A stretch of DNA of 64,000 nucleotides, from assembly GCF_037042905.1 (NCBI RefSeq), contig NC_087258.1:8596501-8660500 (forward strand), written 5' to 3'. Each line of letters starts with the position of its first letter. Within the stretch, counting starts at the first letter, position 1. The notes under the pieces were generated by a model. The model was not told the origin of the DNA and ran no database searches. It saw only the letters and a list, made by a program, of their open reading frames with translations. The stretch comes from Lytechinus pictus (taxonomy: Eukaryota > Echinodermata > Echinoidea > Temnopleuroida > Toxopneustidae). Of this stretch, positions 20,761 through 34,410 are shown in pieces. Made by a program: the position numbers and the translations under genes.

Positions 20761-21740
20761 AGACTTTGATTTATTACATGCATGGCGGCATCACTGTAAA
20801 TATTCCGTTTGTCACTATCATAGTCTTGATATTCTGATGGTAATTCAAAACTTTGTACTTCGCATCAATCAACTGTAATGATTAAAGCTATTCTTAGCTG
20901 GGGCTATAGGCCTATTTTGCACGAGGGGAAAAAGTGTAAATCAAATGTCCTTGGGGGAAGAATGATCTCTTCGTCGACCTTTTTTTACCGTCAGAGTATA
21001 TTGCGAATCTTTTGTGCCGTATGTCCTTTCTAGTTTTATGAATTTGCAAAGAAGCATGACCACCGAGCAATCGTAAACCTTCAGAAGATGGGTTTCGGTG
21101 TAGTGTCACTACAAGACGAGAAATCAAAACAATTTTACACACGATACGATATGTATATGTAATATCGCTCCTTTAACTGGGGGGGGGGGGGTGGTGCATT
21201 ACCTGCCTTAAACTTTATCGACAGTAATACAATGCTCCACGCATATGTTCCCTTGACATGGATGTCAGGTGACGTTGTTATGAATATTACGACGGGAAGT
21301 ATGTCTACAGCCTATACAGAAGTATATATTCCTAAATATATACTCAAAGTTCGACTGTGAACAAAGTTTAGTGCCCCTTTGTGAGGAAATAAAATGCACG
21401 AGTTTCCGTATACAAAAAAGGCTTGTAACATTATAGGTCAAAGCGTTTTGATACTCTTATATACAGTAAAATGATTCATTATCCTCACTCTAGGGTTGAG
21501 CAACTAATTCCGTTGTACATGGCCATTTCCGACATAAAAAAAAACACGATCAAATCACTTCATATTTCGCCATGTTCAGTCCTAGTAAACATTTTTTTAA
21601 TGAAAAAGAACTATCACGTTGATGAGCCCGAGTCGTTGGATTTAACAAAATTATTATGAAATTGGAATCGTGCAATGATAGTCCGTATCAGGGGCCGCGG
21701 AACCGGGGGGGGGTCATTCCCCCCATTTTGTTTAAATAAG
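20761..21740. other. No gene recognised
   Basis: Contains a G12 tract at about 21180 and a G8 tract near 21705. No exon, RNA gene or repeat boundary could be supported. Confidence 0.45.
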
Positions 21741-21867
21741 GGTGTAACACAGTTATAGTGATTAATCTCTAAATGAAATGGATAATCATAGACTTACAAA
21801 GAACCAATCAGAATTGTTCTTTCAACTTAGCTAATAATCGCTAACATTTGTGTTACGGGACCCTGGT
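21741..21867. mobile_element. Diverged palindromic MITE related to 9363-9489
   Basis: The left end GGTGTAACACAGTTATAGTG is an imperfect inverted match to the right end CTAACATTTGTGTTACGGGACC. The right terminus TGTGTTACGGGACCCTGG matches the ends of the copy in the TARDBP downstream region. Confidence 0.6.
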
Positions 21868-22860
21868 AATGTTTTGCATGGTCAGCTACCCCCCCCCCCC
21901 CTCCCTTCAAAACCGTCCCGACCCCTTGCGTATTCTCTTCAATTTTAGAATAGAATTTTCTGCTTTTTCCGTTAATTTGATAGTCGGACCATACTGTCGT
22001 GAATGTAAGTATAAAATTAAGATTATTAAGATTCCAGTACCCCGTTACCATGGTTACACAAAAACTACTTACCAAAATGTGTAAGTTTAGGTAACTTTCC
22101 CTTTTTAGTTCTGACTACCGTGGTAACAGGCATGATAACCGCAATGCTAAACAGCCAATGACAATTAAGGATCTTTTAGAAAATACAATTGGGTTTCAAA
22201 GTTGCCATAATAATAATTTTAATATAACGGGATTCAAGTGGCTGAACAATAAACATTTAGTACAGTTCCGTGATCGGACAGACATTTTCTAGCATTAGAA
22301 TAGTGAAAAAGGAAATCAAGCTATACAAAACAGAAACCTAAATCTGAACTCTAAAAATGTTTGTTTATCGGATTTACTTTGCATAAAAATAGGAGAACCC
22401 ACTGACATATAGCTCATGTCATAATTATAATTGGAAAGTAAAAAATATAATTGATCTGTAAATAAGAAATAACACTCCTATATGCCAATTTTTTAATTTA
22501 CATGATAAGTTTCACTATACAACTACAAATATCACTTTCATCTTGTTCATTAGAATGAGGGGCGGATGTATTTATCAACAAACGTAATTTAGAGTAGATC
22601 AGTAATCAAATTATCCTTGTATATAGCTGCCAGACTAGAAAATGAAAAGCCAAATTTTCTCCTACAGTTTTGCTGCAGTTCGAAGGAGTGGTAAACAAGT
22701 TTGTACATGAATGCCAAACCTGTATGATGGGGGTTCATTATCTCAAACATTTGCTATATACATATCACAAAAACACAATCTCTCTCGAGTTAAAATGGGT
22801 GATATTTGCCGCTTCGAAATTTGGAAAAACAAAACATACAAATAGAAAAAAGGCCTTTGA
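21868..22860. other. No gene recognised
   Basis: Begins with a C14 tract (about 21890) and then AT-rich spacer. No supported coding or structural feature. Confidence 0.45.
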
Positions 22861-23165
22861 TGACGGTCGACATTTTCCTTCTTTTTTTTCTTTTTTTTTT
22901 TACTTTTCTGGGGGCGGTTGCGCGAATTTCTAGTTTGTACTGTCTTCCCTAATATAGTCACGCTTATGGTAGTTAGAAGCTGCGAGCCAGTGAAATGAGG
23001 GTGCAAATATGTTGACTCGGCTTTTGATTAAAATGAATGACGTTTGTGATAAAGTCATCCCCTCCCCTTTCCTTTTCCTTTTCTCTTTTTTTTTCCTTGG
23101 TCGTGAAACTTTTTTGGGGACGATGGACCCGAAGCTCCGCCATCTTTACGCCAGTGATGGTAGTT
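22861..23165. mobile_element. Two hAT-like right-end fragments
   Basis: T-rich tracts are followed by G-runs at about 22875-22920 and 23068-23156. The second ends CCGCCATCTTTACGCCAGTG, matching a fragment at 43270-43372 (CTTGGTTGTGGAGC, TGCCATCTTAACGCCAGT). These resemble eroded CAGTGGCG-type termini. Confidence 0.5.
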
Positions 23166-26034
23166 CGGAAGTCAACAACAAGAATCATATTAAGTAGTAT
23201 GTTAATTTGTTATTTAAAAAAGATCATGAATGTGATTTATATTATTCCCCGGTTACACCAACGTAACCATGGTAACATCGACGTCAAAACGTTGAAACAA
23301 GAATGTTTGTCGTATATATCTGACTGATTTCTATTAGTGGTAATGGACCCATGATTGTAGGGTACTTATTTAGGTACATGATCAGACCATCTCAGTTACA
23401 ATGATTACTTGGTCATAATACGGCACAATATTGCTTCGATATGCATGTATAGTAGCCGTACAGGCTTTTGGGGCAATCTGTTTGTAATAATGTACAGATT
23501 GGTGCTCTCAACTGCTCAACCATGTCAACAGACGACACTCTTTCTGTTTTTTAAACTGCAAGACCGCCCTCTTCAGGGATAAGCTAAAGAACACAAAGTG
23601 ACATTCACTCACCCAACGAAGTGTATCTATCGATGGCACTTTAAAGGTTCCGTATCTGTGACAATAGTTTCGCTACACTCTAAAACAAACTTCAGGAAGC
23701 TTTACTCATTGTTTGGTTATAAAACAAAAGGAAAATTGTTAGGTCATGTAAGTTATCGGGTATCAAAAAATATGTCCCTCGTTGGATGCTCGTTCAACAG
23801 GTTAATTACTGCGTGAATATTGAAATCCTCACAGTCGGACGTATTATGTTCCCTTTCAATTTTACCCATTATTGGCTGAATGATTTAGACTGTACAGATG
23901 CATTGCAGTTGTATTCCAAAAACATGGAAAACGTTCACCCTTCCTTTCCTCCGAATTCAGCCTTCTTTTCGTCATTAGATACTACTTTGATTCAGAAATC
24001 CAATCATATATTTGCCCTCCTTCCTTTTGCTACCCCTCCCCCTTTCATTTACCAGAAATATTCTGCTCATCATATACATGTTTTTAAAAAGGGGGTAGAT
24101 TGGTGAATATTTAGATATTTGAATAAAATTGTAAATTCTTAATAGCCAGCTTGTGAAAACAACGCCAGAACAAGAGAGGGCGCCTCATAAAATGTATTGG
24201 GATTCCGTCGTAGAGAATTATGTGGTTTCCATGCCAACCGTGCACAGGAACTGGTTATCTGTACATCGAAGATTACACGAACCTTGTTCTGCTACGTAAT
24301 ATCTGAGAATAAACATTCTCTACAATTCAAGGAAAACGGAATGGAATGGAGGATTTTCCCAACCACCGAGACATGTCATAGTGTCTTGCACATTTGGTTC
24401 TAGGGCTTTTTAAGGACATATCTCTCCATGACTGGACGGCAAATGCATGATTTATCCATGATAAAATTATTTTGTCATCAACTTTGCATTCGCATTACGT
24501 TCTTATTTCGTTAGTGTACATTGAATAAGGCCATGTAAAGCAACATTATTGTTACATGTATTTGACTATAGTCAAAACATGAAAACAAAATAAATATATT
24601 TTTGTTTTCATGACACGGAATAGATCTATCAAAGTGGCCCAGTATGCACACTAATAGACCCCCCCCCCCCAAAAGCACGCGCGCTCTGCCTCGATCCGAC
24701 AAAAGGGTAAAAAGGACAAATGAAAAATGGGGAATGATTGAAAAAAGGGGGATCAGGAAGAAAAGAGAAGAAAGCCTAAGGATGATCGTGAAAAGGAAGT
24801 TCTAGGTCGTGTTACCCCTCCACCCCCCCCCCCTCCCCACACACACACAAGTCTCCCCCTTTTATTCAATATTAAGGGGAAATAACGTGCTCTGAACTCC
24901 GTCTTGCCTTCCCCCTCCCCTTGTCGGCAAAACCAAACAATCTCGTGCTGCCCCGGAATAATAAATCGAAAGTCATCTTTCCTGTCAATACCAGTGCCAA
25001 ATTCTATGCTTTAGTAGATCTTAAATTATTTTGTTTATTCTACCCAGAGTAATTATGTTTGAGAACTGATATTTGATTGTTTCATTTGTTGTCATTCCTA
25101 AATATACTCGTAAACATGCACATTAAACTTTAAAGGGTCCTATAAGAAAGCAAAAACATGGACGTATACATTCATAAAGGCTTAACCTATTCTTTCCTTT
25201 TTTATTTAAAAACAGAGATAAATAGAGAAACGACCATGATCCACGAGTGATGACACAGGCATGCGCGTACTATAGATAGAGAGTGAAAACAAAGATGGGA
25301 AGATAAAGCCTGGAAGAGAAGGGGTTAACTGGAGACAGACTCATAGGGGAAAGGTTAAAGCACTTGACAAGGTTGACTACTTGGTCTTCGATAGCATTGT
25401 GAGAGAATGGTATCAAACTAAATTACCACATAATTATCTATCATGTAGTACAAACAAACAAAAACAGATAAAATGAGAAAGATAATCACTATAATGTCAA
25501 AGTCTGAACAGGTATCAAGGGGTGTTTTGCAATCCGTACGTGAGTACAACGTTTAAGTGTTTTGGCAAAGTATTTGAACAAATTAATCATTACTCAAATC
25601 ATCCGTTCGAATTCGATTGTTTGACCTTGTCACTGGTAGTTGTGTGACTTCTGGCGACAATGCCGGAGAGTGGAGGAGAAGAAATCTTTAATACCCCCCT
25701 TCAGAGTCAAGAACATTCGCCTTGCTCAAGGGTGTGCTTTTCACCGGGTCTTTTTATTCCATTTTCTTGTCGTTGAATTAAAAAAATGAATTTGGAGTAC
25801 ACCGTCTCGCAGAAAACTAATTTTCTTCTTCAAAAAAATTGCCGATGCTATCTAACAAATTGTGTTCCCCATTCTTTCATGCGTAATATTTAACTTTTGA
25901 AATATTTCAGGATTTTTAAAAATCCTATCGCAAAATAGCCGATGAGTGAGATGATGATTGCAAAATATGCATTTTTTTTACATAGTATTTAATCTAGAAT
26001 CTAACATTTCGTTTTTTTATCATCTTTTTATTCT
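23166..26034. other. No gene recognised
   Basis: Mostly AT-rich spacer with C-tracts near 24660 and 24825 and an (AC)n run at 24839. ORFs at 23598-24106 have no recognisable domain and no splice context. Confidence 0.45.
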
Positions 26035-26207
26035 TTTTTTTTCTTCTTCCTCTTTTTCTTCTTCTTCTTCTCCTTCTTCTTCCTCTTTTTTTTCATCTTA
26101 TTTTTCTTCTTCTTCTTCTTATTCTCCTTCTTCTTTGTCTTCTTCTTCTTTGTCTTCTTCAATTCTCCTTCCTCTTCTTCTTCTTCTTTTCCTTCTTCTT
26201 CCTCTTG
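26035..26207. repeat. (TTC)n polypyrimidine microsatellite
   Basis: About 170 bases of TTC, TCC and TTT triplets. The Ser/Leu-rich ORF across it is an artefact of the repeat. Strong purine/pyrimidine asymmetry makes triplex formation possible. Confidence 0.95.
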
Positions 26208-26837
26208 ATAATGATGTAGTGATTATTATTGATTATAACATCGTAATGATAACAACAAAAATAGTATATGATAATGATAACAATACTATAACTATAATAA
26301 ATTAATCATAATGACAAAAATAAAAAGATCAATAACAATGATAATAAGTGATGATAATGGTAATTATGATAGTAATAGTTTTTGTTTTTAATTATGATAT
26401 TATTGATATAGACTACAACATGAGGTTGAGCATTTACATGATTCAAGGGGGTATTGAAGGGCCAATCTCCTGATTAAAAACAAAAATGCAACATCGACTC
26501 TCAAATTCGGTTCGTCATTAAACAGATAGACCCTATGAGTTACTGCCTTCCTTAATGCAATTCAGTAATTTGTATTTAATCAAAGCGAGTGACCTACATA
26601 TTGGTCCAATGCTATATATATTGATAGAAAATACCCTCTTGCTATAAATCGTAATTATGAGTCACTTTGATCAAAAGGTTACACTCTCCCGGAGCACTCT
26701 GAAGAATATAACCTGTGGACACTTGACACAGATAGCCAATGTCCTTCAGTCGATCTGTTATCCATTTTCACTTTCTCACAAGATTGTACACAATTGATTA
26801 CAATCAATTATTAAATTGAAGAAATGAATTTTCATTA
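26208..26837. other. No gene recognised; AT-rich with GATAAT triplets
   Basis: ATA/GAT/AAT-rich simple sequence runs to about 26400, then AT-rich DNA upstream of the candidate promoter at 26838. Confidence 0.45.
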
Positions 26838-27222
26838 TGACGTCATATTGATTGATGAGAGCGGGGGATCTGAGGACTTCTGTGTGTGTCTCTGGTCAAC
26901 CATCTCTGCGTACATGGCGTAGGCGTGGTGTGCCACCGAACAGTAGCGAAGAACATCGAACCGGAGAAAAGTGTGTATGACACATTATGCATGCACGCAC
27001 AGTGGATTGTGCTTTGTGTGTGTGGGAGAAGCTCGTGCGTTTCGGGTGCATGTGGGTGTTTGCCCATTGCCAAGACATTGGCCATACAATAGACAGCTTT
27101 GAGTGCACGAGTGGCGGACGAGACGGAAACATAATTCGCCGGTGTGTGTTTGGGTCATCTTGTGTTTTACAAAATAATTTCCAAATGTGGATTAAAACAA
27201 GTTGTGGACTAAATCAGAAAAT
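26838..27222 (+). promoter_or_regulatory. Candidate promoter and 5' leader with CRE palindrome
   Basis: A perfect CRE, TGACGTCA, lies at 26838-26845. Downstream the composition becomes GC- and GT-richer (GAGCGGGGGATCTGAGGAC, repeated TGTGTGTG) up to the ATG at 27223, which begins a block with a consensus donor. This is the expected layout of a promoter plus 5' UTR, but the transcription start is not determined. Confidence 0.4.
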
Positions 27223-27329
27223 ATGACGACCAGCAGCAACACCAAAAGCACCTACCAGCCTATGACGGCGAATGGGAATGGGACGGTGAAAAACGGAAAG
27301 TTGGACCATACATATATTGCTATAAAACG
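27223..27329 (+). CDS. Candidate first coding exon (1a) of an unidentified gene
   Basis: ATG at 27223 opens 35 codons plus two bases ending at a strong donor, AAACG|GTAAGT; reading through gives a stop immediately. The peptide begins MTTSSNTKSTYQPMTANG and ends LDHTYIAIK; it is Thr/Ser/Asn/Lys-rich, with no signal peptide or membrane segment, like a disordered cytosolic N-terminus. Codon use (many NNC/NNG) and local GC content differ from the surrounding DNA. The exon ends two bases into a codon (CG), compatible with the exon at 61228, which would supply A to give Arg. No clear coding block was found between this exon and 54 kb. I do not recognise the protein. Confidence 0.55.
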
Positions 27330-28175
27330 GTAAGTACATGATGTACATGTAATATGTATACTGGCTAGGATCCCGGCTTGGATGAACATATACTAAAGTA
27401 CTAAACCCGTTGCGTTATACTTCGTTGAATTAAAAAAAAGGGTTCTTTTATGTCAATTAAAGTGCACGGAGGAGAAATGCATGCGTTTTTCTTTGTACAG
27501 GAAACATATTGAGGGGAAATGATTCCGGGTGTGAAACGGGGAATATTTGTTATTATGTACCCCGCACCGCCATGACCGCGGCCGTAAAATTAATGATCCC
27601 CTTTGATGTATGATTCATAAATTCCTTATTATATCTATTACATAATCATTATTTGGAATGCCGATGTGATGACTTGCCTATAATACTAGAATTAATATTT
27701 CATACTTATTATGTACCCTTCTTAATGAATATTATTTTATCCATACCCATTTTACAACGATGCATGATCTCAGTTCACAGAGACCGTATCCATACTCATC
27801 TCGCACGCGCAGGTCGCACAAATGCAGTGCCAGTGGTGAATGAAAAATAAAATATATATTATAATCGTGTGGCAATGATATTTCGCCTATTTTATCTAGA
27901 AAATAATCTGAGTTTGACGAGGAAATAAGAATATAAATACAGAAGACTGAGAAGAAGAAAAAGTAAACGAGGACTTACACGCACACACACACACACAATG
28001 TGTCATTCATGAAAATGAGTGTTTGTATTTTCATGGTTGTATGAGTCAGTGAGTGGGTGGGTCACTCATTTTCCGACTACTAGTAAATGGTCAATAGAGA
28101 TCATGTGGACGGATGTATTATGAATCCTCCGTACCACTACCAGAGATCTAGTGCTAGAGTGCTGGTGCTGCTTCT
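27330..28175. other. Probable intron sequence, no other feature
   Basis: Follows the donor at 27330. AT-rich, with a short (CA)n run near 27979-27997. No exon-like block was recognised. Confidence 0.4.
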
Positions 28176-28435
28176 ATAGTATTATTACTACTATGACTAC
28201 TACTACTACTATTAGTATTACTACTACTATTTCTTCTTCTACTACTACTACATGTACTACTACTACTATTACTACTACTATTTCTTCTTCTACTACTACT
28301 ACATGTACTACTACTACTACTACTACTTCTACTACTACTAACTACTAATAATAGTACTATCATTACTACACTAACATTTACTACTACTGCTATAATTGCT
28401 GCTGCTGCTACTGCTACTACTACTACTTCTGATAT
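28176..28435. repeat. (ACT)n microsatellite with an internal about 57-bp duplication
   Basis: TAC/ACT triplets occupy most of the segment. The phrase ACTATTTCTTCTTCTACTAC followed by ACATGTACT occurs twice (about 28219 and 28276), showing a secondary duplication. The overlapping Thr- or Ser-rich ORFs are artefacts. Confidence 0.95.
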
Positions 28436-28489
28436 TTATGATTATGTTTACCACCAATAGTAGTATAGTAATTAGTAATAAATAAATTA

Positions 28490-28680
28490 TGATTGATGAT
28501 AATGATAATTTTCATAATATTGATAATGATGTGATATTAATAATAATAATGACCATTCATAAGTAGGCTATTCCACTATATAGTAAAAAAATTCAATGAT
28601 GAATATGACAGTTATGGTAATGATGATGATTGTGATGGTGATGATGATGATGATGATTGCAGACAAGTGATGATTGATAA
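28490..28680. repeat. (GAT/AAT)n simple sequence
   Basis: Imperfect GAT, AAT and GTG triplets, densest at 28618-28660. Confidence 0.8.
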
Positions 28681-28897
28681 GGATGACACTAAACATTCAA
28701 TAGTACTCCAATGGTAATGAATATGATACCAATAAGGAGCCGATTTTTGTCACACAGCTGCCACCATAAATCTATGTGCTATTCATGGAGTATCACACAG
28801 AATGAAAGTGAATGGTGTTCTACAGACCTTTCACACGCATATTTCATATTTTCATGGAATGTTTGTTGTCAACCTCTCCCTGCTGAAAAGAAAACAA

Positions 28898-29722
28898 GGT
28901 TCCACACTGTACCGTAGAACAACGTGTGGAATCACCATCACAGTGTTGATGAGCATTTTAACATTGTGAGTCATATTATATTGTGTGAACACACTGTGCA
29001 CTCTTGCACTGGAGAAGTGTACACACTCACAGTGTGGTCTCATCTTCACACTGTTCAATATTTGATCATTTTTAACAGTGTGAATCGCATTTTGACATAG
29101 TCCATAATGTAACCACACTTATACACTGTGCAGCTCACACTGCAAAGGTGTCCACGGTAGTTATATTCATTTCACATTGTTTAATTTGAGCAGTTTAACA
29201 GTTTCAATCACATCTTTACATAGCATTTCTTGACATAGTCTATATGTGAACACACTGTAAACACCCACACTGGAGAGGTATCCACGTTGTGATACCATCT
29301 TCACAATGTTAGATTTGATCATTAATTTTAACAATGTGAATCATTGTCCATTGTGTGAACACACTGTGAAGTGTGAACACTCGCACTGGAGAAGACGGTC
29401 CACAGTTATCTGCACACTGTTAAATTGGATAATTTAACGAGTGTGAATTACACATTCTTCACACGCTGTCCACTATATGTCATCACACTGTGACATTAGA
29501 GATATCCACATCGTGCTATCATGTTCGATTTGAGCATTTAACAGTGCAGATGACACATTCTCATTCGTACATTATGTGAACCATTTGTGACACTCACATT
29601 AGAGAGGTTGTTCACAGTATAAAATTATCTTCAAACTGTCAAATTTGGGCATTTTAACAGTGTTAATCACATCTTCGCACAGTCGAGCGTGTGGACACAC
29701 TGTGTACACATAGTGTGGCTTT
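28898..29722. repeat. Degenerate satellite, about 105-130 bp period, seven monomers
   Basis: The landmark TTTTAACAGTGTGAATC and variants recur near 28955, 29070, 29196, 29328, 29434, 29539 and 29651. Each monomer also carries GTGTGAACACACTGT and CACTGGAGAGGTGTCCAC-type phrases. CACACTGT and ACAGTGTG boxes occur on both strands, so the array is rich in short inverted repeats. Similarity between monomers is roughly 70-80% by eye, implying age. Confidence 0.85.
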
Positions 29723-32700
29723 TTTTGCTATGAATGTATTTGTGGTTGTGTGAGAGCATGACATTTTTCTTAAAAATCAGACATGTTTTTCGGAGAATGG
29801 TCGCCCATCCGCCCCCCCCCCCCTCGAGCTGTATGGCCACTGTTGCACCTAGAAATAGAAGAACAAATATGACACATAGTTATGGATCTCATTTTCTTTT
29901 TGTTCAAACAAATCAAGGACTGTCTGTTGATTGTAAACAACGGAGAAATGAAAGTCCAATCGGGACAGAGACTTGCATAATGAGTTCATTTCATTCTTCA
30001 AGAGTTAATAATTAACTCAGAGGTAATGTGTTTATTACTATTAATATTTGCTGTAGTTGATATTATGCACGAATATTACACAATGTGGGATGTTATGTTA
30101 TTCCATATTTCTAGCGGTAATCATTATAGTTGACATAATGTCCCTTGTGAAAGACGACGGGCAAATGAGGCAATATTACATCTTTTCTCCCGCTACAGCA
30201 ACAGCTGTTACAATATACAGTATTTTCATTTTAGATTCATCGAGTTTTATGAAGTAGAGAGGACAGCTCTGTTTATAATAATGTAAATGCAAAACTGTCA
30301 TTATCATGAAGATCTGCGTATATTGACAACAGCGAACATTTTAACACCACGATCGAGACTAACGTTTGCCAATACTTTCATAAACCTGATAGGACGTAGG
30401 TAACCTTTATAGCTTGGTTTGGACAAAATTAATCATGGTACTTCCACAATTAACTAGAAACTTTGTATAATTTTGTGTAATACATCGAATCGTGCCATTG
30501 TTAGAAAGTGTTGCCGTGACTCCTTCGGTTAAGTACTTCCTGTGTTGGTTACGTAGTGACTTCCGGTTAGAAGAGGTCCACAGTTCAGATAAAATGGCTT
30601 CCTTGTATTGGCATGACCCATATCCGTTAACTTATTTAATTATGCACCGTTATTCTTGTACATCGTACATCTTCTGTGACTGCATTTTAGCTTATCTATT
30701 CACGGACATGTTTGTATTCACCCCAATTTCCCTTGTCACGTATTTGTTGTTTATTTTTCCGGGGCTTGACCGCTTGAGGATGAAAAACTTCCATTGCTGA
30801 CACCTTAGTAGACCACAACAACAGTCGATATTGCGATATGCATAATGATTGGGCAAATCAAGTGTCGCTTTTGGTACCCAATTAAAAAAAAATGTTTTTA
30901 AGAATTCTTTCAAGATATGGGGTATAGCAATCCCGGCATATGCCCGTTGCTGGGTAAGTAGTAGTCCAGTTTGTTTCGAACCAGGGCCTTGTGAGAGGTA
31001 AATTATTTTCTTCAAAGCGAATAAGGAGACTCAATGTTATCCCCACCCGACTTCCCATGCAGGTCCAGTTAAGTTGGCTTTTAGTGAAGTGGACCGGGGA
31101 ATGGGGGCGGGGATAAAGTTACTTTGAGGACTCTCCCTCAAGTTAAGGCTTTGAGAAAAGTAGCTTCCCTATCAGTCTCACAAGAGTCCAAACTGGAATC
31201 CGTAAAATGCAATTTTGGGGGAACTTTTCACAAGATATTGTGTAAAATTGAATTGGCATTTGGTGTTACTGTTAAATACCCAACTCATACAATCATCTTG
31301 GCTAGGAACCCAATAATGGATGAACCTTTCTTTTACAGAGAGCATAACTAGGCCTATATGCGATAGTAAATTTGTGCATCAACCAGCCCCACCAGCAGCA
31401 TGACCAACAGACATGGGTGTCGATCCCCTTGGGGGCGACTTGCCGCCCCCGCCCCCCCCCCGAATGTCGCTCAGTTTACTGTGGTAGAAGGTCGTCTGGC
31501 CCTCGCCCCCCCCCTATAGTGTTAAAAATCTCATGAAACCACTACCTAGGTCAACGGGCAATGATTTCCACTATTCAAGTGACGTCAAGGTCGTGTAGGC
31601 CTACATGTACAGTATAAACTCGGAGTCTCGGGTACTGTCATTAATATTTCGTTTTGTTCTTAATCTTATCCATTTTTGTCAACATGGACAACATTGAACT
31701 ACGAAGTCCATGGCCAGCCATAGAGTCAGCCTACATGTAAATGTCGATCGTTATCATTTCACAGTTATTTCAGTTAGAACACTGATCCTTATCAATTTCA
31801 TCATGTTTATCCGTGACGTACTATGTCTCTACAATATATATTTAAAGATAACGGAGACCTCAAGGGAAAATTCGCGTATTTGTTTCACCTCTGTCGATCG
31901 ATAAAATCACAATACTGGTGTAGGTCTACTTGTAATTGTATTTGGTAGAGATCGGGGGCGTTTTGAGCGGATTGGGCAAGAGATAACTAAGGGTGCAAAT
32001 TCGCTCCAGATACGCCCATAGGGGGCACTTAAAGAAAAAATGGCACTTAATAGTCAAAGTTGAGCAGAATTTATAGAATGAAGCTAATACCATAGAAATT
32101 ACCTCCCGATTTTCCTGATCTATTAATTTACAAAATTACATTTCCACGTAAAAAATTGTGAAATTTCTGCTCGCGCGCTCTTTTTTCCCGAATTTATTGC
32201 ACTTGTGACACACGTTCCACCCCCTCATAATTTCTCATTATGTCACTGGAACAGATTATTCAAGTACCGATTTCAGGCAGAAATTGCGATTTTAAGATTT
32301 GTTTTATATGGGGGGGATGATTTCGTGATATTTTTTACTGTTTACAAATTACAAGCCAACTGCATGGTGATTCTGTTAAACGTGGATAAGGCAACGGCAA
32401 CACCGCCCCTCCCTTCCCCCTCGTCCTCTTGCTCTCTGTGATAACATAACACAAAGATATTCGATACCAATTGTGATGTATTCACTGTCTTTACGACCGT
32501 CAAGTTCGACTTTCATTTGGTATATTACTGTTACTGGTAGGTTATAGCTTCTCGGAAGTGTATTTAAACATATGTGTTCAAATAGACACGGATAGACAAC
32601 GACAAAATAATGTCTGCATTTAAAATTAACCGTCGCGAAGGTTCATTCTAAGTGCACATTTGTATTGTGTATTACTTCCCCAAACTTTGTATTTTTTGAT

Positions 32701-33410
32701 GAAAAAGGGAACACGAAGCTTCCACTTTCAGGACTTTGTTCTTTACTCCATCCTATTATATTCCATTGATAAACATGTAAACAAGTTTTGCTCACCACAC
32801 CTCCCCGAAGGACCAACGTGGAGCAAGAAAATTTTCTGTCGCTACGGTCGCTTGATATTCTCCATTTACTATATTAACATATTAAATATAAGTAGATAAA
32901 TTAACAATGGAGCTAACGTCCCATATTAGTAGCTCCATGAATTATTCGTGTTTCAATGTGGAATCACACATATTCCATGCTTATTCGATCTACTAACAGT
33001 AGAAGGGTCACATGAAGCATGAAAGTTCAAAATTTCCAACAAGAACGTTTCAAAGTGACGTCATAGGTGACAATCAATATTATGAGAACCACGCTGAAAG
33101 TATTTTATTCAAATTTGAGTATATGTACCCTATCAGGGGCATGTCAAGCGGCACTTACTTGAAAATTACAAGATTCTCTGTAAATAGACAATGAATGATT
33201 CGTTTAAATAGTACATCGTAGGAAACTTCATTTTTTATAGCATTTCTATATATATATAAAGTGCCTCACTGATATTCTATTTAAATGTTATTGTTTGTTT
33301 AGGAGTATAATGTCTAATTGGCATTCATAAATCACTTTATATCATACTATTCAAGGGTTGAGAGGCCTACCGAAAACAATTATCTTAAATTGTATACTAG
33401 GGGTTTGTGG
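29723..33410. other. Probable intron or intergenic spacer, no gene recognised
   Basis: Contains C-tracts near 29810, 31450 and 31505. ORFs at 30492-30800 and 31124-31351 lack domains and splice context. A G/C-rich patch at 31410-31520 looks like an eroded hAT-type end. Confidence 0.4.
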
Positions 33411-33416
33411 TTAGTC

Positions 33417-33449
<33 letters not shown>
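33411..33449. repeat. (TTAG)n tetranucleotide microsatellite
   Basis: About nine TTAG units, followed by ATTT tetramers to about 33480. The unit is TTAG, not the animal telomere unit TTAGGG. Confidence 0.9.
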
Positions 33450-34410
33450 TTCATCTATTTATTTATTTATATCTTATTTATATCAAAGTGGTCATGTCCG
33501 TTTACAAAAGAAAAAAAACCGCTCTCAGCTGAAGCATCAATTAAAAACTTCAACTTTCCAAAATCTGTGAAATGGAATTCATAATACCTGATGTCTTCAA
33601 CATCAATTCAGTCATGAGTGATTTCTAGTCTGCTTGGCAAGCCCTTGCTAGTCTTTGCGTGGAGGCACACTTGTTGATCAAAGTTCCAATCAGGGTTTTC
33701 GCCTGCAGACTAAGTGATTTCAGTGGTACGTGTGGGAAGTCTGTTGCTCTTTAGGATATGGGTAATTTAAGTAAAAATTTGATATCCAATAAACTCTTAA
33801 TATTAGCTCCCGAAATATGGATTACCTTTTATACGTACTGTACATTTATATATACTTAGGTCTCATTACGTCTCAATAGGGAAGCGAAAGGAGAGTAATT
33901 ACCCCTTATGAAAAGCCAACTTGATAAATAAGCTACGGATTGTATGACAGTGAACAAGATAATCAGTAGACAATCATTCTATTTTTTGGTAATGTCTAGT
34001 AGAATTTGACAAAAGGAATAGAATAAACATTCGGAATAAATTTACTGTAAGTATTTATAAGTATCACATATCCTGTGTATCTACTGGTATTAGTGATTTC
34101 ATCATTATAAAATATCATAGACATATTAATGTTATTATATCCTTGAAAATTATGATTTCAAATGATTGTGTTCAGGAAAGTGTTCATTTTCATTGAGGAC
34201 AAGCTCCAAATCTGATTAGAAATGTGAAGTTATAAATAAACTTAGGACTGAAGATTCGTAATTAAATTTAGATTGGCCCATACTTTAATTTCAGACGCAA
34301 TCATTCAATATTGTCTAATATGTTTATAATAATTGCCTGCATTGCCAATGTAATTTTGGCATACATGTAGATATTATGGCAACTTGACTGACTACATTTT
34401 CCCGGTTTAT
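33450..34410. other. No gene recognised
   Basis: AT-rich spacer between the microsatellite and the foldback array. Nothing supportable. Confidence 0.4.

Noticed and set aside
26886..27226. Several overlapping ORFs just upstream of exon 1a
   Set aside because: They overlap in multiple frames within GT-rich leader sequence and do not lead into the donor at 27330 in frame; the frame starting at 27223 does.
30492..30800. 102-codon ORF beginning with two hydrophobic stretches
   Set aside because: Base composition equals the spacer; no splice or domain support.
33411..33449. Interstitial telomeric repeat
   Set aside because: The unit is TTAG, while deuterostome telomeres use TTAGGG; it is a plain tetranucleotide microsatellite.
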